From: Nevskiaceae bacterium
Lineage (GTDB): Bacteria > Pseudomonadota > Gammaproteobacteria > Nevskiales > Nevskiaceae
Direction of reading: 5' to 3'
Assembly: GCA_004297005.1 (NCBI GenBank)
Contig: SCVA01000011.1
Location: forward strand, 34,766 to 98,765
Length of the DNA stretch: 64,000 nucleotides
In this document: piece by piece, positions 45,472 to 52,533 of the stretch
Layout of the letters: the number at the start of each line of letters is the position of its first letter
How positions within the stretch are numbered: the first letter of the stretch is position 1
Notes under the pieces: model-generated
Told to the model about the DNA's origin: nothing
Database searches by the model: none
The model's input: only the letters and a program-made list of their open reading frames with translations
Position numbers and translations under genes: made by a program

Positions 45472-47751
45472 TCAGTGAAATTGGAAATCGAGCCCGGCCG
45501 AGAGCCGCCGGCCGGCGCCGAGGCTGACCACGTCGACGCCGCTGAAGGAGTAGCCGTTGGCGTCCTTGCGGTAGTGCTCGTCGGCGAGGTTGCTGCCAGC
45601 GAAGAACAGGCCGACCGGGCCGTGCTGCCAGCGCAGCGCCAGATTGATCAACTGGTAGGCCGGCAGCTCGTAGGCGGCGGTGTTCTCGGAGTCGGCGGCG
45701 GCGCGGCCGCTCCACTGCATGTCGGGGCGAATCAGCAGGCCCGGCAGCGGCATCCATTCCAGCGCCAGCGTGGCGGAGTAGGAGGGCGCCTTCGGCAGCC
45801 GGTGGCCGGAGAGGTCGACGTCGTCACTGGTCTTCACGCCGTCGCCGAAGCGGCCCCGGGTGATGCCGACGCCGCCGATCAGCCGCAAGGGGCGCAGCGG
45901 CCGCCAGCGCAGCTCCAGCTCGCCGCCGTGGATGTGCGCCGGGCCGGCATTGCCCATGTAGTTGTCGGTGCCGCTGCCCTGCTGGATCTGCATGTCGTCC
46001 CAGCGGGTGCGGAACAGGTTGAGCGCGGTCTCCAGCCGCCAAGGCCGGTAGCGGCCCTTGAGCGAGAGTTCGAGGTTGCGGGTGCGCTCGGACCCGAAGC
46101 TGAAGTAGCGGCCGGAGACCTGGTTGTAGCCGTCGCCGCCCGGCCGGTAGCCCTCGGCGTAGGCCGCGCCCAGGTACCAGTCGTCGATCAGTTCGTAGCG
46201 CGCCGCCAGCTTGGGCAGGAACTCCGAGAACTGCCGCGACACCGGAATGTTGACGTCGTTGGGCAGCACGCCGGCGCCGCCGAGCAGCGCCACCGCCAGG
46301 CTCGCGGTCGGGCTGTCGCCGCGGTAGTTGCTGGTGATGACGCGGCTGTTGCGCTCGCGGTCCAGGCGGGCGCCGGCGGTGAGCGTGAGCCGCTGCGTCA
46401 GCGCCCAGTCCAGCTCGCCGAACAGCGCCAGATCCTCGACCCGCGTCGGCGAGGTGGCGTCGAACAGGATGTTGCCCAGCGGCGCCGCGCAGACCAGTGG
46501 CAGGCCGCAGACGCCGGCGATCTCAAGCAGGGCGTTGACGTTGATGAAGCCGGTCTGGCTGTCGCTGTTGCGGTCGCGGTAGTAGTAGGCGCCGAAGCTG
46601 GCCTGTACGCGCTCGCCGGCGTAGTCGGCGCGCAGTTCCTGCGAAAAGGCGCGGGCGTTCTCCTGCTGCTCGGTGGCGTTCTGCGCCTCGGCGGTGTAGT
46701 CGCCGTCGAAGCGGCTCTGGGTCTCCGAGTCCAGGTAGGCGCTGATCGCGCGCAGGCGCCAGCTTGGGCTCAGCGACAGCCGCTGTTCCAGCGAATACAG
46801 CCAGGCTTGGTTGCGGTAGTCCTGCGGCGCGTCGCTGAGCGCGGTGCGGCTCGCCTCCTCGCTCATCGGCACGTAGCTGCTGCCCTGGTAGTGGCGCAGC
46901 TCGGCGGCCCCGAGCAGGGCCTGGTAGCGGCCGTTGCGGCCGCCGGGCTGCCAGCCCAGGCGCAGTCGCGTGCTGTCGCTGCGCTGCCGGGCCCAGTCGT
47001 GCTCGTCGCGGGTGGCGTTGGTGTGGTCGCCCTCGTCTTGGCGATGGTCGTGGACCAGCCGCGCCGCCAGCGTCTCCGGCCACAGCGTGGCGCCGAGCGC
47101 GCCGGCGTACTGCCGCGCCTGCGCGCCGCCGGCACTGAGCCGGCCACGCAGTTCCGGCGCAAAGCTCTCGCCCGGTTCCGGCACCCGGGTGTTGATAATC
47201 ACCGCGCCGGCCATGGCGTTGCGGCCCTGGTTGGTGGACTGCGGTCCGCGCAGGATCTCCACCGAATCGAGGTCGAAGGCCGAGAGGTCGGCATAGCTCA
47301 GCGCCGAGCGTGGCAGGCCGACGCCGTCGAACACCACCGCCGAGGCGGTGCCATAGGCGGCGTAGGCGCCGGAGCCGCTGGCGCCATAGCTGCCGATGCC
47401 ACGCAGGGTCATGCCGCCGACGCCGTAGTCGCTGTCGTCGAGGCTGGCGTTGGGCGTGGCGCGGATCAGGTCGTAGACGTCCTCCGCGGTGCTGCGCTCG
47501 ATCTCGGCGCCCGAATGCACGGTGACGCTGCTGGTGGTCTTGCCGACATCGCGTCTCAGCAGTTCGCCGGTGACGATGACCCGTTCCAGCTCTACCGGCG
47601 GTGGCTGCCGTGGCTGCTCGGCGGCGGGCTGCTGGGCTTGCGCTTCGGGCAGGGTCTGCACCGGCAGGCTGTCCACTGTCTCCTGCGCGGCGGTGACGAC
47701 CGGCAGCGACAGCAGCATCAGTGCGGCGAGCCTACGGCGGGGAAAGTTCAT
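45472..47751 (-). CDS. TonB-dependent outer-membrane receptor
   Basis: 759 residues: signal peptide (MNFPRRRLAALMLLSLPVVTAAQ), a TonB-box-like ERVIVTG near residue 53, the plug domain (~65-190; TTSSVTVHSGAEIERSTAED, VEILRGPQSTNQGRNAMAGA), and a 22-strand barrel ending in LSAGLDFQFH. It takes up a ligand, probably a ferric siderophore, given the PepSY/DUF3649 genes in the same operon and the Fur-like box upstream. The ATG overlaps the stop of the hydrolase gene by 4 nt. Confidence 0.92.
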   Translation of the reverse strand: MNFPRRRLAALMLLSLPVVTAAQETVDSLPVQTLPEAQAQQPAAEQPRQPPPVELERVIVTGELLRRDVGKTTSSVTVHSGAEIERSTAEDVYDLIRATPNASLDDSDYGVGGMTLRGIGSYGASGSGAYAAYGTASAVVFDGVGLPRSALSYADLSAFDLDSVEILRGPQSTNQGRNAMAGAVIINTRVPEPGESFAPELRGRLSAGGAQARQYAGALGATLWPETLAARLVHDHRQDEGDHTNATRDEHDWARQRSDSTRLRLGWQPGGRNGRYQALLGAAELRHYQGSSYVPMSEEASRTALSDAPQDYRNQAWLYSLEQRLSLSPSWRLRAISAYLDSETQSRFDGDYTAEAQNATEQQENARAFSQELRADYAGERVQASFGAYYYRDRNSDSQTGFINVNALLEIAGVCGLPLVCAAPLGNILFDATSPTRVEDLALFGELDWALTQRLTLTAGARLDRERNSRVITSNYRGDSPTASLAVALLGGAGVLPNDVNIPVSRQFSEFLPKLAARYELIDDWYLGAAYAEGYRPGGDGYNQVSGRYFSFGSERTRNLELSLKGRYRPWRLETALNLFRTRWDDMQIQQGSGTDNYMGNAGPAHIHGGELELRWRPLRPLRLIGGVGITRGRFGDGVKTSDDVDLSGHRLPKAPSYSATLALEWMPLPGLLIRPDMQWSGRAAADSENTAAYELPAYQLINLALRWQHGPVGLFFAGSNLADEHYRKDANGYSFSGVDVVSLGAGRRLSAGLDFQFH

Positions 47752-48959
47752 GGGGCGGTTGCTCCGGCGACGGAATCGGGCAGGGCGCCGGCGCGCACGG
47801 TGGCGCCGAACAGCCGCGCGCTCTCGGTGGCGGCGCGCTCCGCCTCGGCGACCACGCCGGAGAATTGCAGGAAGCTGTGGGTCAGCGGGCCGTAGCGCAG
47901 GTCCGCCACCGGCACGCCGTCAGCGGCGAGCCGGGCGACGAAGGCGCGGCCGGAGTCGCGCAGGATGTCGAAGCCGCCGGTCGCCATGATCGTCGGCGGG
48001 AAGCCGCGCAGGCTCTCCGCTTTGTGCAGCGGGTCCATCAGGGCATCGGCCTGGTCGTGGTCGCTGATGCCTGGGAACACCCGCGGCAGCAGGAAGTCGA
48101 TGAAGCTGGCGTCGAGCCCGTAGCCGACCGCGAAGCGCTGCATCGAGCCGTCGCGCCTGGGCAGGCCGGTACCGGGGTAGTAAAGCAGCAGGGCGCGCGG
48201 CACTGGCTGACCGGCCGCGAGCTGGCGCTGCACGGTGTTGATCGAGACATGCCCGCCGGCGCTGTCGCCGCCGACCGCGACCTTCTGCGGATCGCCGCCC
48301 AGCGCCGCGGCGTTGGCGAGCGCCCAGCGATACGCGTCCTCGCCGTCGTCGCTGGCGGCCGGGTAGGGGTGCTCGGGCGCGCGGCGGTAGTCGACCGAGA
48401 TCACGATCATCCGCGCCTCGTTGGCGAGCAGGCGCACCGCGCGGTCGAGCGCGGCGACGCTGGCGAACAGCCAGCCGCCGCCATGGCAGTAGACCAGCAC
48501 CGGCAGCTGGCCGGGCTCGTCGGTCCGCGGCCAGTAGAGCCGTATCGGCACCGGCCCGTCGCGGCCGGGAATCGCGCGGTCCTCGACTTGGCGCATCGGC
48601 GCCGTCACCTTGGTGTAGAGCTGCCACTCGCGGTCGATGCTATTGCGCACCCAGCGGCGGCTGGGTGGCGTGGCGAAGATCGCCGGCATCAGCCGCTCGA
48701 ACCAGGGGCCCAGCGGCCGCATCTGCTCGGCGAGGTATTGCAGCTTGGGGTCCAGGGTCGCGCCGTCGACGACCTCGGGCGGCCCCTGCAGATGGGCGAG
48801 GAACCAGTCTTCCGGCTGCCGGAACAGGGCGAGCTTTTCCTGCTCGGCCGCGGTTGGTACGAAAGGGCCCGGCGTGGCGGTGCCGAACTGCGTCCAGAAC
48901 CAGCCGAAGGCGGTCAGGAACAGGACAGCGAGAGGAGCGATCGGCTTGCGTTTGCGCAT
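47748..48959 (-). CDS. alpha/beta hydrolase of the HSL/acetyl-esterase type
   Basis: 403 residues: an N-terminal membrane anchor or signal (APLAVLFLTAFGWFWTQF), a ~100-residue cap, and the hormone-sensitive-lipase fold. Motifs: oxyanion HGGGWLF (around residue 160), nucleophile GDSAGGHVS (around 222), Asp in TGGFDILRD, and His in LTHSFLQ. Its gene is fused by ATGA overlap to a TonB-dependent receptor gene. Such coupling suggests it may hydrolyse the imported ligand or another ester in the periplasm, as siderophore esterases do; this is inference. Confidence 0.85.
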   Translation of the reverse strand: MRKRKPIAPLAVLFLTAFGWFWTQFGTATPGPFVPTAAEQEKLALFRQPEDWFLAHLQGPPEVVDGATLDPKLQYLAEQMRPLGPWFERLMPAIFATPPSRRWVRNSIDREWQLYTKVTAPMRQVEDRAIPGRDGPVPIRLYWPRTDEPGQLPVLVYCHGGGWLFASVAALDRAVRLLANEARMIVISVDYRRAPEHPYPAASDDGEDAYRWALANAAALGGDPQKVAVGGDSAGGHVSINTVQRQLAAGQPVPRALLLYYPGTGLPRRDGSMQRFAVGYGLDASFIDFLLPRVFPGISDHDQADALMDPLHKAESLRGFPPTIMATGGFDILRDSGRAFVARLAADGVPVADLRYGPLTHSFLQFSGVVAEAERAATESARLFGATVRAGALPDSVAGATAP

Positions 48960-49012
48960 TGGCGGTGGTCAGTGGAGGTGCTGGCGACCGCGACGCGGGC
49001 TTGCAGGAAAGT

Positions 49013-49312
49013 TCAGTCGAACTCGGGGTCGGGCGGTGCGGCGCTACCGGGCGCCAGCCATTGCGTCAGCGCCCAGCCGAAGCTGCAGCTGGCGCCGAGC
49101 CAGATCAGCAGTGCCGGCCACTGGCCGGCCAGGCCGAGCGCTAGCCCTGGCAGCGGCAGCAGCGCGCCGAGCAGGCGGCGCGTGCCCGGCGGCAGCGGCG
49201 CGCGCGGGCTGTCCGGCAGGTTGCGCAGGCGCTTGGGGTCGCGCAGCGCCAGCGGTACCAGCACCACGGCGCTCGGCAGCAGCGCAAGCAGGCTCGCCGC
49301 CAGCGTGCTCAT
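49013..49312 (-). CDS. small membrane protein, DUF3325-like
   Basis: 99 residues from ATG 49312, with three predicted membrane segments (TLAASLLALLPSAVVLVPLAL; LLGALLPLPGLALGLAG; PALLIWLGASCSFGWALTQWL). Its size and position after a PepSY gene match the DUF3325 partner of bacterial iron-uptake operons, though the family call rests mostly on context. The start overlaps the PepSY stop (ATGA). Confidence 0.65.
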   Translation of the reverse strand: MSTLAASLLALLPSAVVLVPLALRDPKRLRNLPDSPRAPLPPGTRRLLGALLPLPGLALGLAGQWPALLIWLGASCSFGWALTQWLAPGSAAPPDPEFD

Positions 49313-50898
49313 GCCCGCACCGCCGGGCCGGCGGTCGGCAGGGCCTCGTTGGCCGCGCCGCGGCGCAGCGCGAAGCGCAGGCACAGGGCGCCGGCGACGA
49401 ACAGCGCCAGTTCCACCGCCAGCAGGCTGGCGAGTCCCTGCTGCCAGGCGGCGCTCCAGCCGATGCCGCCGCTGGCCAGCCGCGCCAGCGGCAGGCCGGC
49501 GAGCGCGGCGCCGGTGGCGGCGAGCAGCCGGCGGCGATAGCGGGCCAGGTCGTCGGTGACGGCGGCGTAGACGATCAACGCCACCGTGACAGCGAGGAAC
49601 AGCAGGCCCTGGGTATCGAGCGGATGCCAACTGGAGCCGCGCAGCAGAAAGTAGGCATAGGGCGCCAGCGCCAGCGCCAGCGGCAGGCCGTAGCCGACCG
49701 CGTGCACGGCGCTGTTCATGCGCCGCCAGGCGCGTTGCTCGCCGCGCCTGCGCGTCCACAGCAGCATGCCGGTCAGGGTCACGTAGGCGCCGGCAAAGCC
49801 GAGCGCGAACCAGACGCTCTTCGACCAGACGCCGGCGAAGTTGCCGAAGTGCAGCGGGCTCATCAGCAGCACCAGATCGTTGCCCAGCGAGGGCACGTGG
49901 CCGAGGAAGGGCTGCTCGCGGATGAAGCCGCCGTCCTTGAGGCCATAGAGGTAGATGTCTCCGATCAGGCCGCCCTCGGGCGCCGCCAGTTGCACGCTGG
50001 CGCGGCCGTCGGCGCGGCCCCAGTGTTCGATCTGCACGAAGGCGAGCCCGCCGCCGCCGCGCTGCTGGGCGTCGGCGAGTAGCGTGTCGAGATCGGCGGG
50101 TGTCGCGGGCGTAGCGTCCTCCGGCAGCTTTTTGGCGGTGAGCGCCGCGGTGGCGGCCTCGATGTCGCCGTTGTAGGCGACCATCGCCATCGCCGGCACG
50201 CCGACCGTGGTGGCGAAGCTGAAGAAGCTGCCGGTGAAGGCGAGCAGGAAGGCGAACGGCAGGTTCCAGGTGCCGGCCACGACATGGACATCCCGCGCGG
50301 TGAGCAGGCCGCCGCGCCGGCGCAGGGTGAAGATTTCCTTGAACAGGTGGCGGTGCAGGAACAGCCCGCTGACCGCCGCCACCATCATCATCAGGCCGAG
50401 CGTGCCGGTCAGCAGCAGGCCCCAGGGATTGGGCAGGTGCAGGCGCACGTGCAGGTCGACCAGGAAATCGGCGACGGCATTACTGGTGCGGGCGTCGGCG
50501 ATCTCGTCGAGCAGGCCGTCGCGGCGCGCCAGCGGCCGCAAGGTCGCCGGGTCCAGCTCGAACTCGGTGCCGCGCTCGACGGGTTTGCCGGCGGCGTCCT
50601 TCTCGTCGGTGTGGAACAGCAGGTTCCAGCGGCCGCCGGCGGCCGGGAATAGCAGGATGTCGTCGTGGAAGCGCGGCTCGACCTGCTTGGCCAGCCCGCG
50701 GAAGGCGCCGTCGAAGCCCTCAGGCAGCCGGGCGCTGGGCGGCTGTGCCAGCGGGCTGGCCCAGTCGCCGATCTCGCGCGCGAACACCGCCGCGACGCCG
50801 GTGCAGATCACTGCATAGAGCAACAGGCCCAGCAGCACGCCGGACCAGCCGTGCACGGTCAGCAGCGCCTGGGTCTGCTGCTTGGGCAGCTTGATCAT
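49309..50898 (-). CDS. PepSY-associated transmembrane protein (ferric reductase-like)
   Basis: 529 residues from ATG 50898. The first helix lies in LLTVHGWSGVLLGLLLYAVICTGVAAVFA with a conserved His, and further PepSY-TM helices follow (LLLTGTLGLMMMVAAVSGLFLHRHLFKEIFTLRR, HVVAGTWNLPFAFLLAFTGSFFS), then four C-terminal helices. The conserved His pairs could coordinate heme, as proposed for FoxB/PiuB-type siderophore reductases. It overlaps the gene on each side by 4 nt (ATGA), so all three are one translational unit. Confidence 0.88.
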   Translation of the reverse strand: MIKLPKQQTQALLTVHGWSGVLLGLLLYAVICTGVAAVFAREIGDWASPLAQPPSARLPEGFDGAFRGLAKQVEPRFHDDILLFPAAGGRWNLLFHTDEKDAAGKPVERGTEFELDPATLRPLARRDGLLDEIADARTSNAVADFLVDLHVRLHLPNPWGLLLTGTLGLMMMVAAVSGLFLHRHLFKEIFTLRRRGGLLTARDVHVVAGTWNLPFAFLLAFTGSFFSFATTVGVPAMAMVAYNGDIEAATAALTAKKLPEDATPATPADLDTLLADAQQRGGGGLAFVQIEHWGRADGRASVQLAAPEGGLIGDIYLYGLKDGGFIREQPFLGHVPSLGNDLVLLMSPLHFGNFAGVWSKSVWFALGFAGAYVTLTGMLLWTRRRGEQRAWRRMNSAVHAVGYGLPLALALAPYAYFLLRGSSWHPLDTQGLLFLAVTVALIVYAAVTDDLARYRRRLLAATGAALAGLPLARLASGGIGWSAAWQQGLASLLAVELALFVAGALCLRFALRRGAANEALPTAGPAVRA

Positions 50899-51203
50899 GC
50901 GCCGGCCCCCTCTGCGGCCATCACATGCAGCGCGATCAGGGCGAGCTGCAGCAGCGCCGCGCCGGCGACCACCGCGAAGCCGCGCAGCAGCCTCGGATCG
51001 AGACAGGCGTAGAGGAACCAGGCCGCCCAGAGCACCGGGAAGAACACCACCGGCAGCACCAGATGGTCGAGGCCGGCGGCGCCCTCGGGCAGCCAGAGCG
51101 CGCCCGCCATCATCGACAGCAGCGCCGTCAGCAGGGCCAGCGGTCCGGCCAGCAGGCCGCGCAACCAGGCGCGGCGGCGGGAGGGCTGGGAGGCGTCGGA
51201 CAT
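50895..51203 (-). CDS. small membrane protein, DUF3649-like
   Basis: 102 residues from ATG 51203. Three membrane segments (LAGPLALLTALLSMMAGALWLP; VLPVVFFPVLWAAWFLYACL; FAVVAGAALLQLALIALHVMA). Length and position ahead of a PepSY gene match DUF3649, often labelled an iron transporter component. It is the first gene of the operon running to 43575; the Fur-like box lies about 60 nt upstream of its start. Confidence 0.68.
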   Translation of the reverse strand: MSDASQPSRRRAWLRGLLAGPLALLTALLSMMAGALWLPEGAAGLDHLVLPVVFFPVLWAAWFLYACLDPRLLRGFAVVAGAALLQLALIALHVMAAEGAGA

Positions 51204-51260
51204 GGGGCGATGGTCGCTTGCGGGGTGCGAGGCGGCCCGGAAAGAGTCGGGCACTGTCGG

Positions 51261-51283
51261 CAAATGATACGTGTTCGCATTTG
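51261..51283. promoter_or_regulatory. Fur-box-like inverted repeat (site A)
   Basis: CAAATG (51261-51266) and CATTTG (51278-51283) flank the core ATACGTGTTCG, giving the ATGA-n-GCAT form common in Fur boxes of xanthomonads and pseudomonads. Overlapping it is a second palindrome, GTGTTC-N8-GAACAC (51271-51290). The site lies between the divergent AraC-type gene and the PepSY operon. Fur would repress this operon when iron is plentiful. Confidence 0.65.
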
Positions 51284-51513
51284 TGAACACTAGCGAATAA
51301 GCTGTGCTTCCCGCCAGCGAGCCGCCAGCGATTTCTTGATTGCCTGGAGACGCCGCGCATGATCCCGCTGAAACCTCTGCCCCGAACCGGTCCCGCCAAC
51401 CCACCGGATTACGGATGCCGTCAGTGTCCAGGCTGCGCCGCCGCCGGCACTGCAGCCGCTACCCGCTGCCGCCCTCCACGCGCCAACGCCAAGGAAGGAG
51501 AGGGAGGCCGGCG

Positions 51514-51879
51514 ATGAGCTTCGATGCCGCCGGCCGGCCACAGCCTTCACCGCGCCTGTTCAAGGTGCGCAGGCTGATCGAGCGCTGCTACGCCGATCCG
51601 CTCAGCCCTGGCCGCATGGCCCGGCACGCCGGCTTCACCGCCACCGAGCTGCGACGGCAGTTCGAGGTCTGCTTTGGCACCACGCCCGAGGCCTATCTGA
51701 TCGCCTGCCGCATGCGTGCCGCCGACCGTCTGCTGGCCTCAGGCAAGGCGGAGACCGATGTCGCCCTGCTAGTGGGCTACAGCAGCTACCGGCGTTTTGT
51801 CGGCGACCGCCAGCGGCACGAGCGGGCGCTGCGTATCGCGGCCGGCGAAGCGGCTATGCGGGCCCGGCTCGGGGTCTGA
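51514..51879 (+). CDS. stand-alone AraC-type DNA-binding protein
   Basis: 121 residues from ATG 51514, preceded by GGAG-rich sequence. It consists only of the tandem HTH domain of AraC regulators (ARHAGFTATELRRQFEVCFGTTPEAYLIACRMRAADRLLA, then VALLVGYSSYRRFVGDRQRH) and has no ligand-binding domain. The second HTH has diverged: the usual GF.S.S.F sequence reads GYSSYRRF. Divergent from the iron operon, it probably regulates it or the small downstream gene, but no ligand can be proposed. Confidence 0.8.
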   Translation: MSFDAAGRPQPSPRLFKVRRLIERCYADPLSPGRMARHAGFTATELRRQFEVCFGTTPEAYLIACRMRAADRLLASGKAETDVALLVGYSSYRRFVGDRQRHERALRIAAGEAAMRARLGV

Positions 51880-51911
51880 GCGCCGGCTTGGGCGGCCCAG
51901 TACGGCCTTTG

Positions 51912-51928
51912 ATGAGAATTGTTTGCAT
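51912..51928 (+). promoter_or_regulatory. Fur-box-like element (site B)
   Basis: ATGAGAATTGTTTGCAT, matching the Fur-box pattern ATGAGAAN-NTTTGCAT seen in related proteobacteria. It lies 33 nt after the AraC-type gene and about 100 nt before the 34-residue membrane peptide gene. Confidence 0.65.
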
Positions 51929-52030
51929 TTGAGGTCCGGCCGGCGTAAGGTCGATTCCGCCAGCGACCACAGCGCCACTGCGCTTGCCAGCGTCCCCACG
52001 CAAGGCCCCGCCGCGGGCAAGGAGTGCAGC

Positions 52031-52135
52031 ATGGAACTGGCAATCTTCCTCACCATCGATGTCCTCGCCAGCATCGCCCTGGCCGCCTGGCTAGGTGCCA
52101 ACACCGGCGGCGGTCATTCCGACTGGGATCGCTGA
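52031..52135 (+). CDS. 34-residue single-pass membrane peptide
   Basis: ATG 52031 with AAGGAG 7 nt upstream opens a 34-codon gene ending in TGA. Residues 1-22 form one hydrophobic helix (MELAIFLTIDVLASIALAAW) followed by a Gly-rich, polar tail ending HSDWDR. I do not recognise it. The Fur-like box upstream and the iron operon beside it suggest an iron-regulated small membrane protein that partners a larger membrane complex. A longer overlapping frame lacks a ribosome binding site and coding features. Confidence 0.5.
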   Translation: MELAIFLTIDVLASIALAAWLGANTGGGHSDWDR

Positions 52136-52263
52136 AAGGCGACTCGGGCAGTCGGCAAATATTTCGCCTCGATCGGCCTGCCAGGGCTCGCCTTGGCTTG
52201 CGATTTGCTGTCCAATGCCGCGCCCCTTGGTGGTAACGGGTGCGCAGCAGCACAGCAGATGCA

Positions 52264-52478
52264 CGCAGAAGAGCGGTGGCGCCTTTAGGCGTCGCCCACC
52301 GAAGGCGCAAACTCCCATGAACGCTCAGGTCCAGTTACTGCGGTCATCGACATAGCCGTCTGAAGAGCGACCCGTGGCACAACGGCGCGGGTCCGCCGAC
52401 GGAGCAACGCCGCCCCTGGGTTCTCCCCGGCGCGACGGAAACTCTCAGGCATCCGGGACAGGGGGAGCGGCGCAAAGC
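52264..52478 (+). promoter_or_regulatory. tandem glycine riboswitch (two aptamers)
   Basis: Two consecutive glycine aptamers. The first has GAAGAGCGG, the core CACCGAAGGCGCAAACT, and closes with GCTCAGGTCCAG (52321-52334). The second opens with GAAGAGCGACCC (52362-52373), contains the core GCCGACGGAGCAACGCC, and closes with ACTCTCAGGCATCCGGGACA (52441-52460). The two-aptamer design lets glycine turn expression on or off cooperatively. It lies directly before a DadA-like dehydrogenase gene. Confidence 0.88.
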
Positions 52479-52507
52479 GGGGTCCAAGGCGGACCCCTGG
52501 CGCCGCT
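52466..52507 (+). promoter_or_regulatory. expression-platform hairpin of the glycine riboswitch
   Basis: AGCGGCGC (52466-52473) pairs with GCGCCGCT (52500-52507), enclosing a second stem GGGGTCC/GGACCCC (52479-52497). The hairpin ends 16 nt before the GGAG ribosome binding site at 52523-52526. A T-rich stretch (GCTTTT) follows 10 nt later rather than immediately, so it may act through translation or as a weak terminator. Confidence 0.5.
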
Positions 52508-52533
52508 AGTCCCGTTGCTTTTGGAGTGTTCGC

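Noticed and set aside
45433..49559. Two long plus-strand frames (820 and 612 codons) across the receptor and hydrolase genes
   Set aside because: They mirror well-supported minus-strand genes and contain no motif.
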